Of a DNA stretch of 27,485 bases, positions 9,023 to 20,300 are shown one piece after another. The position numbers and the translations under genes are program-made. Source of the DNA: Rhizophagus sp. LPA8_4_AMF (Eukaryota > Glomeromycota > Glomeromycetes > Glomerales > Glomeraceae); assembly GCA_021464525.1 (NCBI GenBank), contig JADRCO010000725.1, positions 1-27,485 of the forward strand, read 5' to 3'. The notes beneath the pieces were generated by a model. The model was given only the letters and a program-made list of their open reading frames with translations. It did not search any database and was not told the origin of the DNA. Each line of letters opens with the position of its first letter. Positions within the stretch are counted from its first letter, which is position 1.

Positions 9023-10208
9023 TAAAGCTCCAAATGGATCAGTTTAGGTCGGGGATTTACCAGTTTGGGTAGAATGGAAACTGAATGAGAATCGAATTGG
9101 AACTGTCTAGTTCAGTTCAGTTTCACTTAAAATGCAATAAAATGCGAAAATTGGAATAGCTTGGCAAGCAGTGATCGTATAGAGATCAAATATATCTTAT
9201 TAAAATCATCTCATTGAGATGCATTGAATGATGGTAAGATCAGGTTTCTAGTATCAATACATCTCAAGATAATTCACGCTAAACATATTTTAAAAAATTA
9301 TCGTTAGAAAGCTATCTATTGATGTTAGAGAAATGATCTTATATTCAATAGATTGGTCATGATGAGATGAATCTAATGAACCTAAGTTTGTCCTTTTATA
9401 ATCACTACATGACAAGATATCTCAATTTTCGCATTTTTCTTTTTTAAATGTCAAAAAATAATTCCGATGTGTTGTATAACATGCCATCTACTGATTATAT
9501 AAAGACAAATTATAGCTTATTAGAATCATCTCATTTTGATGAATCAAATGACACTAAGATCATGTCTTTAGCATTGATAGATAACTTTCTAATGCTGATT
9601 TTTAGAAAATGTTTAGTATGTATTATCTCGTGATGCATTGGTGCTAGAGACATGATCTTAATATCATTCAACGCATCTTAATGAGATGATTCTAATAAGC
9701 TATATTTTGTCCTTATATAATCAGTAAATGGCATGTTATACCACACATCAGAATTTTATATTTTGATATTTGAAAAATTAAAAAAAATGCAAAAATTGAG
9801 ATATCTCGTCATGGAGTGATTATAAAAAGACAAACTTAAGTTCATTAGATTTGTCTTATTAAGTCCAATCAATTGAATGTAAAATCATTTCTCTAGCATC
9901 AATAAATAGCTTTCTAATAATGATTTTTTAAAATATGTTTAGCATGAGTTATCTTGAAATATATCAATACTAGAGACCTGATCTTATCTCTATTTAACGC
10001 GTCTCAATGAGACGATTCCAATAAATTATAAAAGATCTCTGTACGATCACTGATTGCTGAGGCATTCCAATTTCACATTTTTTAAATAATTGGGTAGAAC
10101 CGAATTGAACTGGCAGTTTTATACTAAAAACCAAAACTGAAACTGAACCAGATTTTTTATCAGTTCCAGTTCAGTTGCCGCTTTAAACCAAAACCATTCA
10201 GAACTTTA
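9023..10208. mobile_element. Full-length palindromic (fold-back) element
   Basis: The two halves are inverted copies around a centre near 9608-9610. Anchors include CAGTGATCGTA at 9169-9179 against its complement at 10042-10052, and a perfect 23-bp pair at 9513-9535 and 9680-9702. Arms reach about 480 bp with scattered mismatches. Outer ends (TAAAGCTCC at left, TAAAGTTCT read inward at right) resemble each other and fit the hAT YARNG pattern. Subterminal CAGTTCAGTTTCAG-like motifs repeat near both ends. No clear target duplication was found, so superfamily and exact ends are provisional. No gene inside. Confidence 0.7.
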
Positions 10209-11318
10209 AATTTTTTTTTTATAAGGGAGTGCAATTTGTGAGTTTATTAATTATATATGAAAATACAAAAATAATTATTATATAACTAATTTATTAAAAC
10301 TCTAAACTAGTTCCTTATTCATAAGATTGCTTTTGTGCCCTACAATCACCTTATGAGATTCACCTATATCCTTCTATAATAACTATTGAATTATATAGAA
10401 TCATAATATCATATAGTTTTAATAATATATGCTTTTACTATCCTTTAAACAAAGAAAAAAAAAGTTGCATTATATTTGTATATTTTAGTATTATTATATA
10501 CCTTTCAAAATACCCTATTTCCTTCTCTAATAAATTGATTCATATACTGTCTTGCTTTTTCTAATGCTATTGACCATTGTTCTTTATATTTTAAAATTTT
10601 CTTTTTTCCAAATCATATATTATATCATCTACCATCTATACAATTAGAATTTGTTCATATACAATACGATGATGTGCTAATGGCCTTTTTCTTAAATCTT
10701 ATTTTTTTATGCCTTTGTTATGTTTACATTCTGCTACTACCTTACAATATGATTGCCAAATAACATTATAAAATTCATTTACAAATGCTTCTAAAAATAT
10801 AGTTGCAATAGTTAATGCTATTTTTTTTGACTTAACAATAGCCTTGAGTTTTCTGTATTTTCCTTTTGGAAAGAAATTACTTAACATTAAATAAACATAA
10901 GGGATGGGCAAGTTATGATTAATAATAGTTGTATAAATAAAAAAGTTTCTATTCCATGCTAGTAGTTGTTGTATGTCTTTTTGATTTAATTGAATATATT
11001 TTTCCTGTGACAAAAAATCCTTGAGTACTTGATCAAAATTATCTATAGTATTATCAGCTACAGTTGTCCATTTATTTTTAAGCTGATGATAATATATCAT
11101 GTAATTATTATTTTCATTTTCTGTAAGACAGAACCTACATTTTACATCTCTATATAAGTCATATCTTCTTTTTTTCATAATTTCCAAGGTTGGAAGCAAA
11201 TAGTTTAAGAGTTTCAAATGTTTAATAAATCTGTTATTTATTAGTAATATTATGCAATTGAATTCTGTATTTTTCTTGAATAATATCCAGATAACTTTTT
11301 CTTCTATTGTGTCATTTG

Positions 11319-11520
11319 TATACTTCTTTGCTAATTAATTATGTCGCATTTTGGTGAACAGATCAATTCACTATTTATTATAAAATTACTATGAATTAAT
11401 TACGTCTGTTAAAATACATTACTATACTTCTCCGCTAATTAATTATGTCCCATTTTGGCGAACAGATCAATTCACTATTTATTATAAAATTACTATGAAT
11501 TAATTACGTCTATCAAAATA
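11319..11520. repeat. Tandem pair of about 104-bp units
   Basis: Units starting at 11319 and 11423 share TATACTTCTYYGC, AATTAATTATGTC, CATTTTGG and a near-identical run through CAATTCACTATTTATTATAA, differing at only a few sites. They form the left part of the inserted 320-bp element. Confidence 0.7.
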
Positions 11521-11638
11521 TATTACGTCTGTCAAAATACAATTTAATTAGTAATTTGTCAATTCGATGAAAAGTATATACATTACGTCTATCAAAATAC
11601 AATTTAATTAATAATTTGTCAATTTAACGAAAAGTATA
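11319..11638. mobile_element. 320-bp miniature element inserted in the LINE
   Basis: Short inverted ends TATACTT and AAGTATA are flanked by an 8-bp duplication GTCATTTG at 11311-11318 and 11639-11646. Removing the element and one duplicate rejoins the LINE reading frame (F-A-D-T-N-D followed by T-I-E-E-K-V-I-W), which confirms the boundaries. Inside, a unit of about 104 bp starting at 11319 repeats at 11423, followed by two copies of about 60 bp starting ATTACGTCT. Superfamily unassigned. Confidence 0.75.
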
Positions 11639-13629
11639 GTCATTTGTATCTGCAAAGATTGATCTGTGTGAACGATTAAGAGACCATGTTGCATCCAATG
11701 TAGATTCACACAGATTATAAATTTTCTGATATGTCTATCAACTCTTTTGCCATTCCAGTAAATATCAAATAGTAAGTTCTTTTGTTATAAATCTTTTATT
11801 TTAATGCAGATTAATTTTCCTATATTATTTTTAGCCATCCTATTTGCTTCTTCATTACCTATAATACCTGAATGACCTTTGATTTTTACTAACTTTATTT
11901 CTAATTGTTTACTATTAATCAGATTGATTATACTACTGACAAATGACAATGTTATAATTGTTGCATTTGCACCATACTCATATTTTGTTTTTACTGTTTG
12001 TTAAATTTTTTATGTAATTGATATTATCTATTGCAGCTTGTGAGTTTGTAAAAATATTTGCTTTTTGTCCAGTCTGTAAAATAAGTATGGCTGATAAAAT
12101 GGCTCCTAATTCTATACATGTAGATGAAGGCCAATCTGTGATTGAACTGCTACATTCTAGTATTACTTTGTCTTTATCATTTAGTATTACCCAACCTGTA
12201 CTTTTGTATTTTGTAAAAGTGTTAGAACTATTGTTGAAGTGATTTGTTAGTGAGCTATTTGTGTATATATTAATTTTATCAGATAGATTAAACTTTGATC
12301 TTATTTGATATATGCTCTATTATGGTTTCGTTATTCATTCATATGTTATGAATGAGAGCTGTATCATAGTCCACCACTTGTATACAATTACTATGACTGT
12401 GTTCTAAAGTTTATTGTACATACTACATAGGGATGATTTCTGGTTTCTATGATATCCTTAATTATCCTAGTATCTGGATTAATTCAGCATTTAGAAATTC
12501 TATTTATACATGTTAGAGCCATATGATCTTTATTAAAATAATATCCTATATTTTCTTTATTAATCCTTCTATTGTTAAGTAAGCATCCATCACATTACTT
12601 AATTACTTTATAGGAAACTTCGTTGCCTATTCTCTATTTATTATTATTTAAATCCCAATGTTGCATCATATGTTTTCCTATTTGATATTTTTTTTTAATC
12701 TGTTCAAATGCTAATATGCTATCACATTGTATATAGATGAATTCCTTTTTCCTGTTATCTATGGATGGAGGTTTCTTTGTCAATTTGAATGCTTATACAT
12801 TTGTTAGTTGTTCTCCATTATTTTCTGAATTCATAGGCACTATATCCATCATACAATAATTTTTTAGATTTAATGCATTTAATATAAGACCTGTTAGCAA
12901 AGTAAACTATTTTAGAGTCCTTCCTCTTGCTGGTCTTTTATTAATGTCACAAATTTATTGCCATATGACTGTATCTGAAATGTTCTGGTTGATCAATTGT
13001 AATGCACTGTAAATTGAGAGAGATATCACTTTCTTTATAATGAATTCTTTATTTTTCTTATGCATCTCTAACACTTGTTAGTATACGAAACTTCTCACAT
13101 TCAGACCAATTAGCAGTATGTCCCATTCTTCATCTTTTATTAATAGTTGAAATTTAAACATATAATCATATGCTTTCCTCATTATATTGTAAATGTGGTT
13201 ATTCAGCATTTTGTTGGGAACTGTGATGTCTGGCTCCATTAGCAAAATGCAAGACATTATATTTAATGTTAGTTGCATCTTTTTTAATCTCATTTTGATT
13301 ATGTTTGCCTGTTTCATTTGGGAATTTAGAGTGATCAAAAACTCTGTTATTTGCACTTCTACCTGATTTCTCCACAGATTTTTTAATTTGTCTTGCTGCT
13401 AAGTGGAGTAAAATGTCATCATAGTAGTTACTGAAAAGTCGTATCTTGTGTTTGATTGTTTGTATAATCGGCCTAAAGATTTTCTCATATTTCTTGTCTT
13501 TCTATACAGTTGTTTTTAGTCTATATTCTAATCATAAAAGCAAAACGGTATTGATAATATATATCGCTTGCGTATGTATTATGTGCTTACATCTAATTGT
13601 CCTTACTATTATAAATTTGTATTTTTACA

Positions 13630-14243
13630 ATGTAAGGTATAAGCCAGTTGGTCTGATCAAATGAAAGGACCTGGATAATAATTTTCTCTACAACCATACC
13701 TAACTTAATATAATATTGAAGCTCTTGGTAATGGATAACATAATCTTCATATTTACCAAGATATAGGACTAACTTTTTAGTTTCTGGAAATCACCCTCCA
13801 TCTAACTCAGTAACAAGCTTTAGAATATATGGACTTAACCTATTCTTTTTTACTATGATATTATCAACTGCAGAAGGTAAATTTTGCAAGTAGTCATAAA
13901 TATTGAGAGAAAAGTGTGCCATAATATTTAGGAAATATCTATAAGAAGCATCTGGTTTTATATTGAGAATTACATCAAGTATTTCTTTCTGCTGATCTGG
14001 ATTTTGTCAAAGATATTCTTGACTAGCCTTCTACTTATACCTTCTAATAGGTAAATACTGACTTATAGCCCACTTATACAGGTTGTTAGCATCAATATAT
14101 GAGATCCAAGTGGTTGGCTTAGACAGATTGAATGACTTGCCTATTTTTGGATTATTAGCTTTAAAGAATCGATGTATTGCCATAGAGATTCCTTCTTGTT
14201 TAGCTTTCTTAGTAAAGTCATACATTAAAGATCCTATACCCAT
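13630..14243 (-). pseudogene. Family B (protein-primed type) DNA polymerase remnant
   Basis: The minus strand encodes Y-I-D-A-N-N-L-Y-K-W-A-I-S-Q-Y-L-P, a clear match to the D-A-N-N-L-Y-G-W-A-M-S motif A region of protein-primed family B polymerases, with the usual Gly and Met replaced. Downstream come L-G-K-Y-E-D-Y-V-I-H-Y and L-Q-Y-Y-I-K-L-G-M-V, then F-D-Q-T-N-W-L-I-P-Y-I, all expected in that enzyme in this order. Three or more stops interrupt it. The sequence ends at about 13630, where LINE sequence begins. Such polymerases occur in Polinton/Maverick elements and linear plasmids. Which type this came from cannot be told from the fragment. Confidence 0.65.
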
Positions 14244-14269
14244 TAGGAAAGTTAAAATAATACCTACTA

Positions 14270-14776
14270 ATAGTTAGGTAGTAGATGTAATCAATAGTAG
14301 ACTAGTATAATAGGCCCTTTGAAATGGTCATTGGCCTGACAATAGTTGCTCTGGATTAAATCACCTGCAACTGCTCCAGATTACTGGGCTATTCAGATTA
14401 CCAAATGGTTTATATGGTTCTTTGTATCATTGGAATAGCATCTTAGTACCTGAGAGGCCTGTTAGAATTATAAAGATGTTGGCAGGAGCATCTACCACTG
14501 GGTGGTCTGCCAATTTTTGGAAGTATAAGTTTACATTGCAGTCAATCTTAACCTAAAGTGATGTAGACTGGGAGCTAGATTACCAATGCATCACACCTAC
14601 CATTAGGTTGGGTAGATTGAAGGCACTCTATATCTCTTAGCCAAAGTGACGTTACCTATCCTTGTGATTTGTATCTTGTTCACTGTTTTTTGATTCTTTA
14701 TGATTTTACTTCTGTATTTTCTTGAAATTGTTACTGTAACTTAGAAATAAAAATAAAAATAAAAATAAATTATATC
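14270..14776 (+). mobile_element. Possible retroposon 3' end with (AAAAT)n tail
   Basis: A block of more balanced composition without a coding frame ends in GAAAT followed by four or five AAAAT units (14745-14770). Short A-rich tandem tails of this kind are typical 3' ends of LINEs and SINEs. No polymerase III A or B box was recognised and no target duplication was found, so the left end and class are uncertain. Confidence 0.35.
14745..14770 (+). repeat. (AAAAT)n microsatellite
   Basis: About five tandem AAAAT units, probably the tail of the adjoining retroposon-like block. Confidence 0.8.
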
Positions 14777-15407
14777 TAGGGGATAGATGGGGGACAACTC
14801 ATAGTTACACAAATATATGGATCACGGATGTGCGAAAAATCTGAAAATCACAATGATCTTATTTTAATTAAAAAGAGATAATTATGATATGATACAATCA
14901 CACCATGACGGCACATTACGAATCTATACATGATGTGAATTTTATCGCCTTCGCATTTCTAGTTTTTAAGATATTTAGCATCAGCTACTTAAAGTACCTC
15001 AAAATTATATAACATTTTATTATATTCTTGAAAATAATACACAATAAAGAAAGAAAACACTATTTTTAAATGTTTATAAAACTAAGAATAAAGCAACCAG
15101 TGGTCCTATTTGGATAAAAAAAACTTCGCTTTTATAGAGCTAACACATACAACCTTGACTTTTAACATCTGCTGCCCTTCTATGTATGTGTGCTGAGAAA
15201 AATAAAAAAAACTAAAAATTTTGCATGGATTTTGATTTACTTAACACATTAACTTTATTTAAGAAATCGTCAAAATTATATAGGATTATTAAATGGTGAA
15301 AATGCAAAAACAAGTAAATAGACTAGTTAGCTCTTACAGCATTAAATGATTAAAAGGATTATGTAATTCTATTTTGTTTATCCTTTGCGATCCGTGCAGA
15401 ATGTCTA
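14777..15407. other. Intergenic, nothing recognised
   Basis: AT-rich sequence without a supported frame, inverted repeat pair or tandem repeat. Confidence 0.4.
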
Positions 15408-15805
15408 AATAGATTGTTCTTTAGGATTATCACTTACTTTATATTCATCATCAATTATAACTGAAATTTTGTCATTGTTAATTGTAATGGAAGATTTCCG
15501 AATCTTTTTCTCCATATTTTTAGGCGTTGCTTCGTCAGCTTTTCTTTGAAATTAGGATTTTTACTATTTGAGCAAAAGAAACCCGACTTTAATTTGGATT
15601 ATTTATAAAATAAAGTGTTGTTTGTATTATATTCATAATATACTGTACACACTTCTACGGGTCTCATCACTCCTGTTTGCACAAAAACACTTATAATGTT
15701 AGCATTTGCTGTAAAAAGTATTTCATCGTTATCAGAACTTGCCAATGGAACCTCAATCGATGTTGCCAAAATAGATGAATCTGCCATAGTAAGAAGTGTC
15801 GTCAT
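15408..15805 (-). CDS. Candidate small gene, unknown function (one intron suspected)
   Basis: An ATG at 15805 opens M-T-T-L-L-T-M-A-D-S-S-I-L-A-T-S and continues S-S-D-N-D-E-I-L-F-T-A-N-A-N-I, 68 codons in one frame to 15599. A second protein-like block in another frame (about 15555-15408) reads A-D-E-A-T-P-K-N-M-E-K-K-I-R-K-S, then S-V-I-I-D-D-E-Y-K-V, ending in TAG at 15408. An intron probably joins them; several GT donors and AG acceptors are possible, so the splice is not fixed. A TATA-like TATAAGAG lies about 65 bp upstream of the ATG. No domain or signal peptide was recognised. The unspliced 68-residue frame alone is the alternative. Confidence 0.4.
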
Positions 15806-15868
15806 TGAATCAAAAGATGTTATATTGATAAACTTGTAAAGCACAGAAACGTGAAGAGACAGCCCCTT

Positions 15869-15876
15869 CTCTTATA
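15869..15876 (-). promoter_or_regulatory. TATA-like box upstream of the 15805 ATG
   Basis: TATAAGAG on the minus strand lies about 65 bp upstream of the candidate start, leaving room for a leader of some 35-40 nt. It stands out because the surrounding sequence is GC-richer (GGGGCTGTCTC follows). Confidence 0.3.
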
Positions 15877-15879
15877 CTT

Positions 15880-16400
15880 TGTGGAGAAAAATCATTGTAC
15901 GGTTTAAATCTGGATTATTGAGACATAGTTCTGCATATTAAAACTTTGATTACAAACAAGAATTACAAAATTGGAATGTTTGTGTTAAAATAACAGTGGT
16001 TGTTGAAGTCTTAAGTTATCAAAATACCAAGAATTAAGTTCGATTATTAAAGTAAAAATGATTCGCAATTTTAAAATTGTTGGAAATTTATTTTTGATCA
16101 GCCAACTCAATTATAATTTTGATCACGTTTGGATTGGTTAACAGATTTTGTATGAACAATTAGAAATGAACAGACAAATTCCTTTAAATATGAGGACATT
16201 TCCAAACAACTGCTGGCCTAATAAGAATCTAAAAATTATTACTGATGGATTTGAAATAATTTACCGATTTTCCATTTCATTATAATTTTCCGGAAAATCT
16301 CGTTAAATGACAGATGTATAAGGATGAATAGGGCCACGAATTAAACACGCAAAATAAAAAGAATGCAGAAAAATTCACATTTTCTTTGATCCAGCAAAAC
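15880..16400. other. Intergenic, nothing recognised
   Basis: No supported frame or repeat. Confidence 0.4.
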
Positions 16401-16404
16401 AATT

Positions 16405-16656
16405 TTATTTTATTTCAGATTCGAAAAATTTTAATATTTTTTTTTGTCTTGCATTACCAAATTCAGAATTCAATTGATATTTAGCAGAGGACCAATTATA
16501 AAGCAAAAACGAACTCATATAGGACTTCAGATGGAAATTATTATTATAGGAGTAAATCGTTATCTCTTGCACAAAAGCGTTTGTAGTTTCTGGTCTTCCC
16601 ACAAATTGGCACAGCGGATTTTGTATTCGAGACGTAATTCCGACATATTTGTTAAA
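16405..16656 (-). pseudogene. Protein-like open segment, unknown
   Basis: A minus-strand frame without an ATG at its head runs Y-V-G-I-T-S-R-I-Q-N-P-L-C-Q-F-V, then G-R-P-E-T-T-N-A-F-V-Q-E-I-T, to a TAA at 16405 (end F-F-E-S-E-I-K). The composition is protein-like and no stop occurs for over 80 codons in AT-rich DNA. An ATG at 16646 in another frame gives only 24 codons. It could be a last exon or a gene fragment. No family recognised. Confidence 0.25.
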
Positions 16657-16659
16657 TAA

Positions 16660-17334
16660 AAATAATTTTTTATGTGCGACTTATTACATTTCCAAATAAA
16701 GATGTTACTTAGATCTAATTTCGGAATAATCTAATCTATAGTATAATCTGTCACCTGAAAAAAATTTTTTTATCGGATGAAATATTCTTAATTTTGTCGA
16801 CAAGAAACATTGGATTTGACGGTATCTTATATCATAATTAGACCTTGAGAAAAGGTGTGGAATGATTAATATTTTTGTTAATTTATTTGTATTTAAAATA
16901 TTTAAAAGAAGGGGTCAGCATATTTCATTGACCACCATAAACATTACAAATAATTTTGTGTGTAATAAAAATTGGACCCAAAGATACCATCAAAGTCGTT
17001 ACGTTTCTATAGGATTTTTTACTAAAAAGTAAGATACTATCTTATCAGTATATCAACATAAATTCAATGATCCCGTTTTTTGATCCTTATATTATTAAAT
17101 TTTTGATTATTTAGTTATACATATCGAAAGAAAAGTGAGTTCTTTATATATGGCTTTCGGATCCCTGTGTGAGATATGTTTCTGTCACACTCATAAAATA
17201 GCAAGACTTTGTCGTTCTTTATTCTATTCTATGTTAAAAATTTTTTTCTATTTCATATTTTCAATCTTACAAAAACTTGTTTTATCGAAAACTTTGATAT
17301 TTTTTAAACTGGAATAATTGATTAAGAAACTAAA
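16660..17334. other. Upstream region of the tripeptidyl-peptidase II gene
   Basis: No coding frame is supported. TATATATGG-like AT tracts near 17140 could serve as a TATA element about 190 bp before the ATG, but such tracts are common here. Confidence 0.35.
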
Positions 17335-20300
17335 ATGACTATTAAAACATCGAAACCCATACCTAAGTTTCCTACTTATGGTCTACTTCCTAAAGAGGTC
17401 AGTTAATCAATTAGTTCACCAAAAAAGAAAAAAAAATAAAGAAGATTATTATATAATTGATCTATTAATATTAGGAAACTGAAGCAGCTGCTTTTCTAAA
17501 AAAATATCCTGAATATGACGGTCGTGGAACTGTAATTGCTATATTGGACACTGGTGTTGATCCTGGTGCAGTAGGCCTGCAAGTAAGATCTCAGTTTTAT
17601 ATTATATAATAATTGTCATTCACAGTTAACAAATCAAAAAATTAATAACAATCATTACTTAAGAAAACTACTGAAGGAAAGCCGAAAATTATTGATATTA
17701 TTGATTGTACAGGTTCCGGTATTTATTGAGTTTCCATAATCTTTTTTCTGTTTCGATTACACATGATTTCTTATTAATTTTTTTGAGATTTATTATTAGG
17801 TGATGTTGTTACAAAAACTATTGTGAAAGCATGTACAGAAGAAAGTTCGAAGGAAACCTTGCACACTATAATAGGGTTATCAGGCCGAAGTCTTATTATT
17901 GATCCAACTTGGGATAATCCTTCTGGGGAATTTCATGTTGGCATTAAAAGAGCTTATGAATTATTCCCCAAAGAATTGATCACAAGATTAACACAGGTTT
18001 TTTTTTCTAGAATATAGAATAATTTGCTTATCAGTTATAATAAAAAGTATTAACAATAAATTATAATTTAGGAACGTCGACAAAAATTTGAGTCTGAGCA
18101 CTATCAACTTCTCGTTGAAGTACAACAAAAGCTTGCTGCTTGGGAGGAAGCACATCCTCCTTCATCGACGCCAACAGAATCTAATCTTGCTATTAAAACT
18201 GATCTTGAAGCTAGATTGGAGGTTCTTAAAGATGCGTTAAAGAATTATGACGATCCTGGTATAATTTTAGATGTTGTGGCGTTCAATGATGGTAGCGATT
18301 GGAGGGTTGTAGTTGATGTGGATGAAAGTGGTGACTTGCGAGGTGAATTATCAGTGAAATGACCTTGTATGTTATGTACTATGTACTAAATGAATTAAAA
18401 TTATTCCCAATTTGTTAAATAAATTAGGTGCTCCACTTTTAACTGATTTCCGTAAGGAACTGCAATATCATACATTTAGTCAAGAAGATTTGTTTAGTTT
18501 CTCCGTAAATATATATGATGATGGAAATATAGTCAGGTAATACTCTTATTTACTTTTGTAATTTTTATTTACATATATCCTTAATCTATTTTACTATCGA
18601 CTAAATTTTATTAGTATTGTCACGGCTGCCGGCTCTCATGGGACTCACGTAGCTGCCATTACTGCGGCATATCATCCTGAAGAGCCAGCACTTAATGGGG
18701 TATTTAATATTCAAAGAAATACTTAGATGAATTAGAATTTCATTATAATTTATTATTTTCTTATAATTTATTATGTTCTCATAATTTCTAGGTTGCTCCA
18801 GGTGCGCAGGTACGAATTTATTGAATTTCTTTACACGATTATTGTAACGAATTACCAACTAAATTGATATCAATCATGATAAATAGATTATTTCTCTTAA
18901 AATTGGTGATACTCGTTTAGGAAGTATGGAAACAGGTGCGGGATTGGCAAGAGCTGCTATTGCGCTTGTTGAAAAAAAGTGTGATCTCGCAAATATGAGT
19001 TATGGCGAGGCAAGTTCTATCCCAGATTTCGGCCATTTCACTGAATTAATTCGTGATGAAGTGATCGGCAAATATGGATGTATTTTCGTGAGTAGTGCGG
19101 GAAACAGTGGACCTGCTTTGAGCACAAATGGAGCACCTGGTGGTACAACAAGTGGTAAGCAAACACAACAAATATTGAAATTATTTTTTTTTTCAAATAT
19201 TATTTTATAACATATCGAAAATCGCTCTTAGATGTCATAGGGGTTGGCGCCTATGTTTCTCATTCCATGATTCAAGCTGAATACGCGCTTCTTGAATCTG
19301 TACCTGAAAGATCCTATACTTGGTGTTCTCAGGGTCCTAGCACTGATGGTGATATTGGTGTTACAATTTATGCTCCTGGAGGGTAATTGTGATATGTTAC
19401 ATTTCTTATTATAATTTCTGAATTATTGTTACTAAATTTCACATTTATAATTTTGTAGTGCAATAACATCAACGCCCCTTTATTCTTTGACAAAGTCTAT
19501 GTTAATGAATGGTACATCAATGTAACGTCATAAATTACAATATTTTGATATACACTCGTATATTTTTGTTATTCTTCTTCTTTGAGATTAATCATTAAAA
19601 TTTTTTTGGTGATTTTTAGGTCTTCCCCTAACGCGACAGGATGTATTGCATTACTTTTGTCCGGGCTCAAAGCTGAAAACAAACCGTATACCCCATTCAG
19701 GATTAAAAATGCAATTTCAAATAGTAGCAGATCAATTAATGAAAATTTTGGAGTAGGATTACTCCAAGTACAAAAAACATGGGAATATCTTAATACTTAT
19801 TACGATCGAGAAGATCAAGATATTGCATTTGAAGTAAGTGCATTTACATATTTATAGGGATAATTTGCCATATTTAATTACATATAATTATTTAAAATAT
19901 AGGTTAAAATAAATAATAGCTCTCTAAAAACCCGTGGTATATATTTGAGAGAAGAAAATGAAACTTCAAGTGCACAATTATTTAATGTATCTATCGGACC
20001 AAAGTTTATGAAAGAAATTGAACCGACAACTGGGGAAAATAATTCAAAGAAATTTGAATTTGAAACACGATTGGCATTGGTTTGCACACAACCTTGGGTT
20101 CGTTCTCCAGATTTCTTGCTAATGGGCAGTCAAGGTAAATATTAATTGAGAAGATAACTATATATACGTTCCTGCATGTTTGTATAATATTCATTATTTT
20201 TATAGGAAGATCATTTGATGTCAGAGTTGATCCGACACAATTAAATCCAGGCGGATTTTATTATTCTGAAGTTGAAGTGAGTATAAATTTCCAAATAACG

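Larger units (their letters stand above)
10505..13440 (-). pseudogene. LINE ORF2 remnant: connection region, RNase H, C-terminal Cys domain
   Basis: In order: L-K-N-L-W-R-N-Q-V-E-V-Q-I-T-E-F (near 13360), a linker with C-x2-C-L-L-N-N-R-R, RNase H (about 12290-11820), V-D-R-H-I-R-K-F-I (near 11720), then after the inserted element N-N-R-F-I-K-H-L-K-L-L-N and K-C-R-F-C (near 11130), ending with a stop at 10505-10507. RNase H normally cuts RNA in RNA-DNA hybrids using D-E-D-D. Here the Glu is kept (12110-12112), but the three Asp positions read Asn at 12257-12259 (Y-T-N-S-S), 12044-12046 (F-T-N-S-Q) and 11842-11844 (E-E-A-N-R-M-A). Many stops and frame changes confirm it is dead. The longest intact piece is 11217-10699. 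Confidence 0.7.
10209..13640 (-). mobile_element. 5'-truncated LINE retrotransposon
   Basis: The minus strand reads from a truncated start (somewhere in 13440-13640) through the post-reverse-transcriptase region, RNase H and a Cys-containing C-terminal region, to an A-run at about 10211-10221, the expected 3' end. The reverse-transcriptase palm itself is missing, as in normal 5' truncation. Upstream on the same strand lies a DNA polymerase B remnant, so the LINE may have inserted into it. The LINE was later hit by the 320-bp element at 11319-11638. Confidence 0.7.

Noticed and set aside
14270..14776. tRNA-derived SINE
   Set aside because: No A-box or B-box match was found, so only the A-rich tail supports a retroposon.
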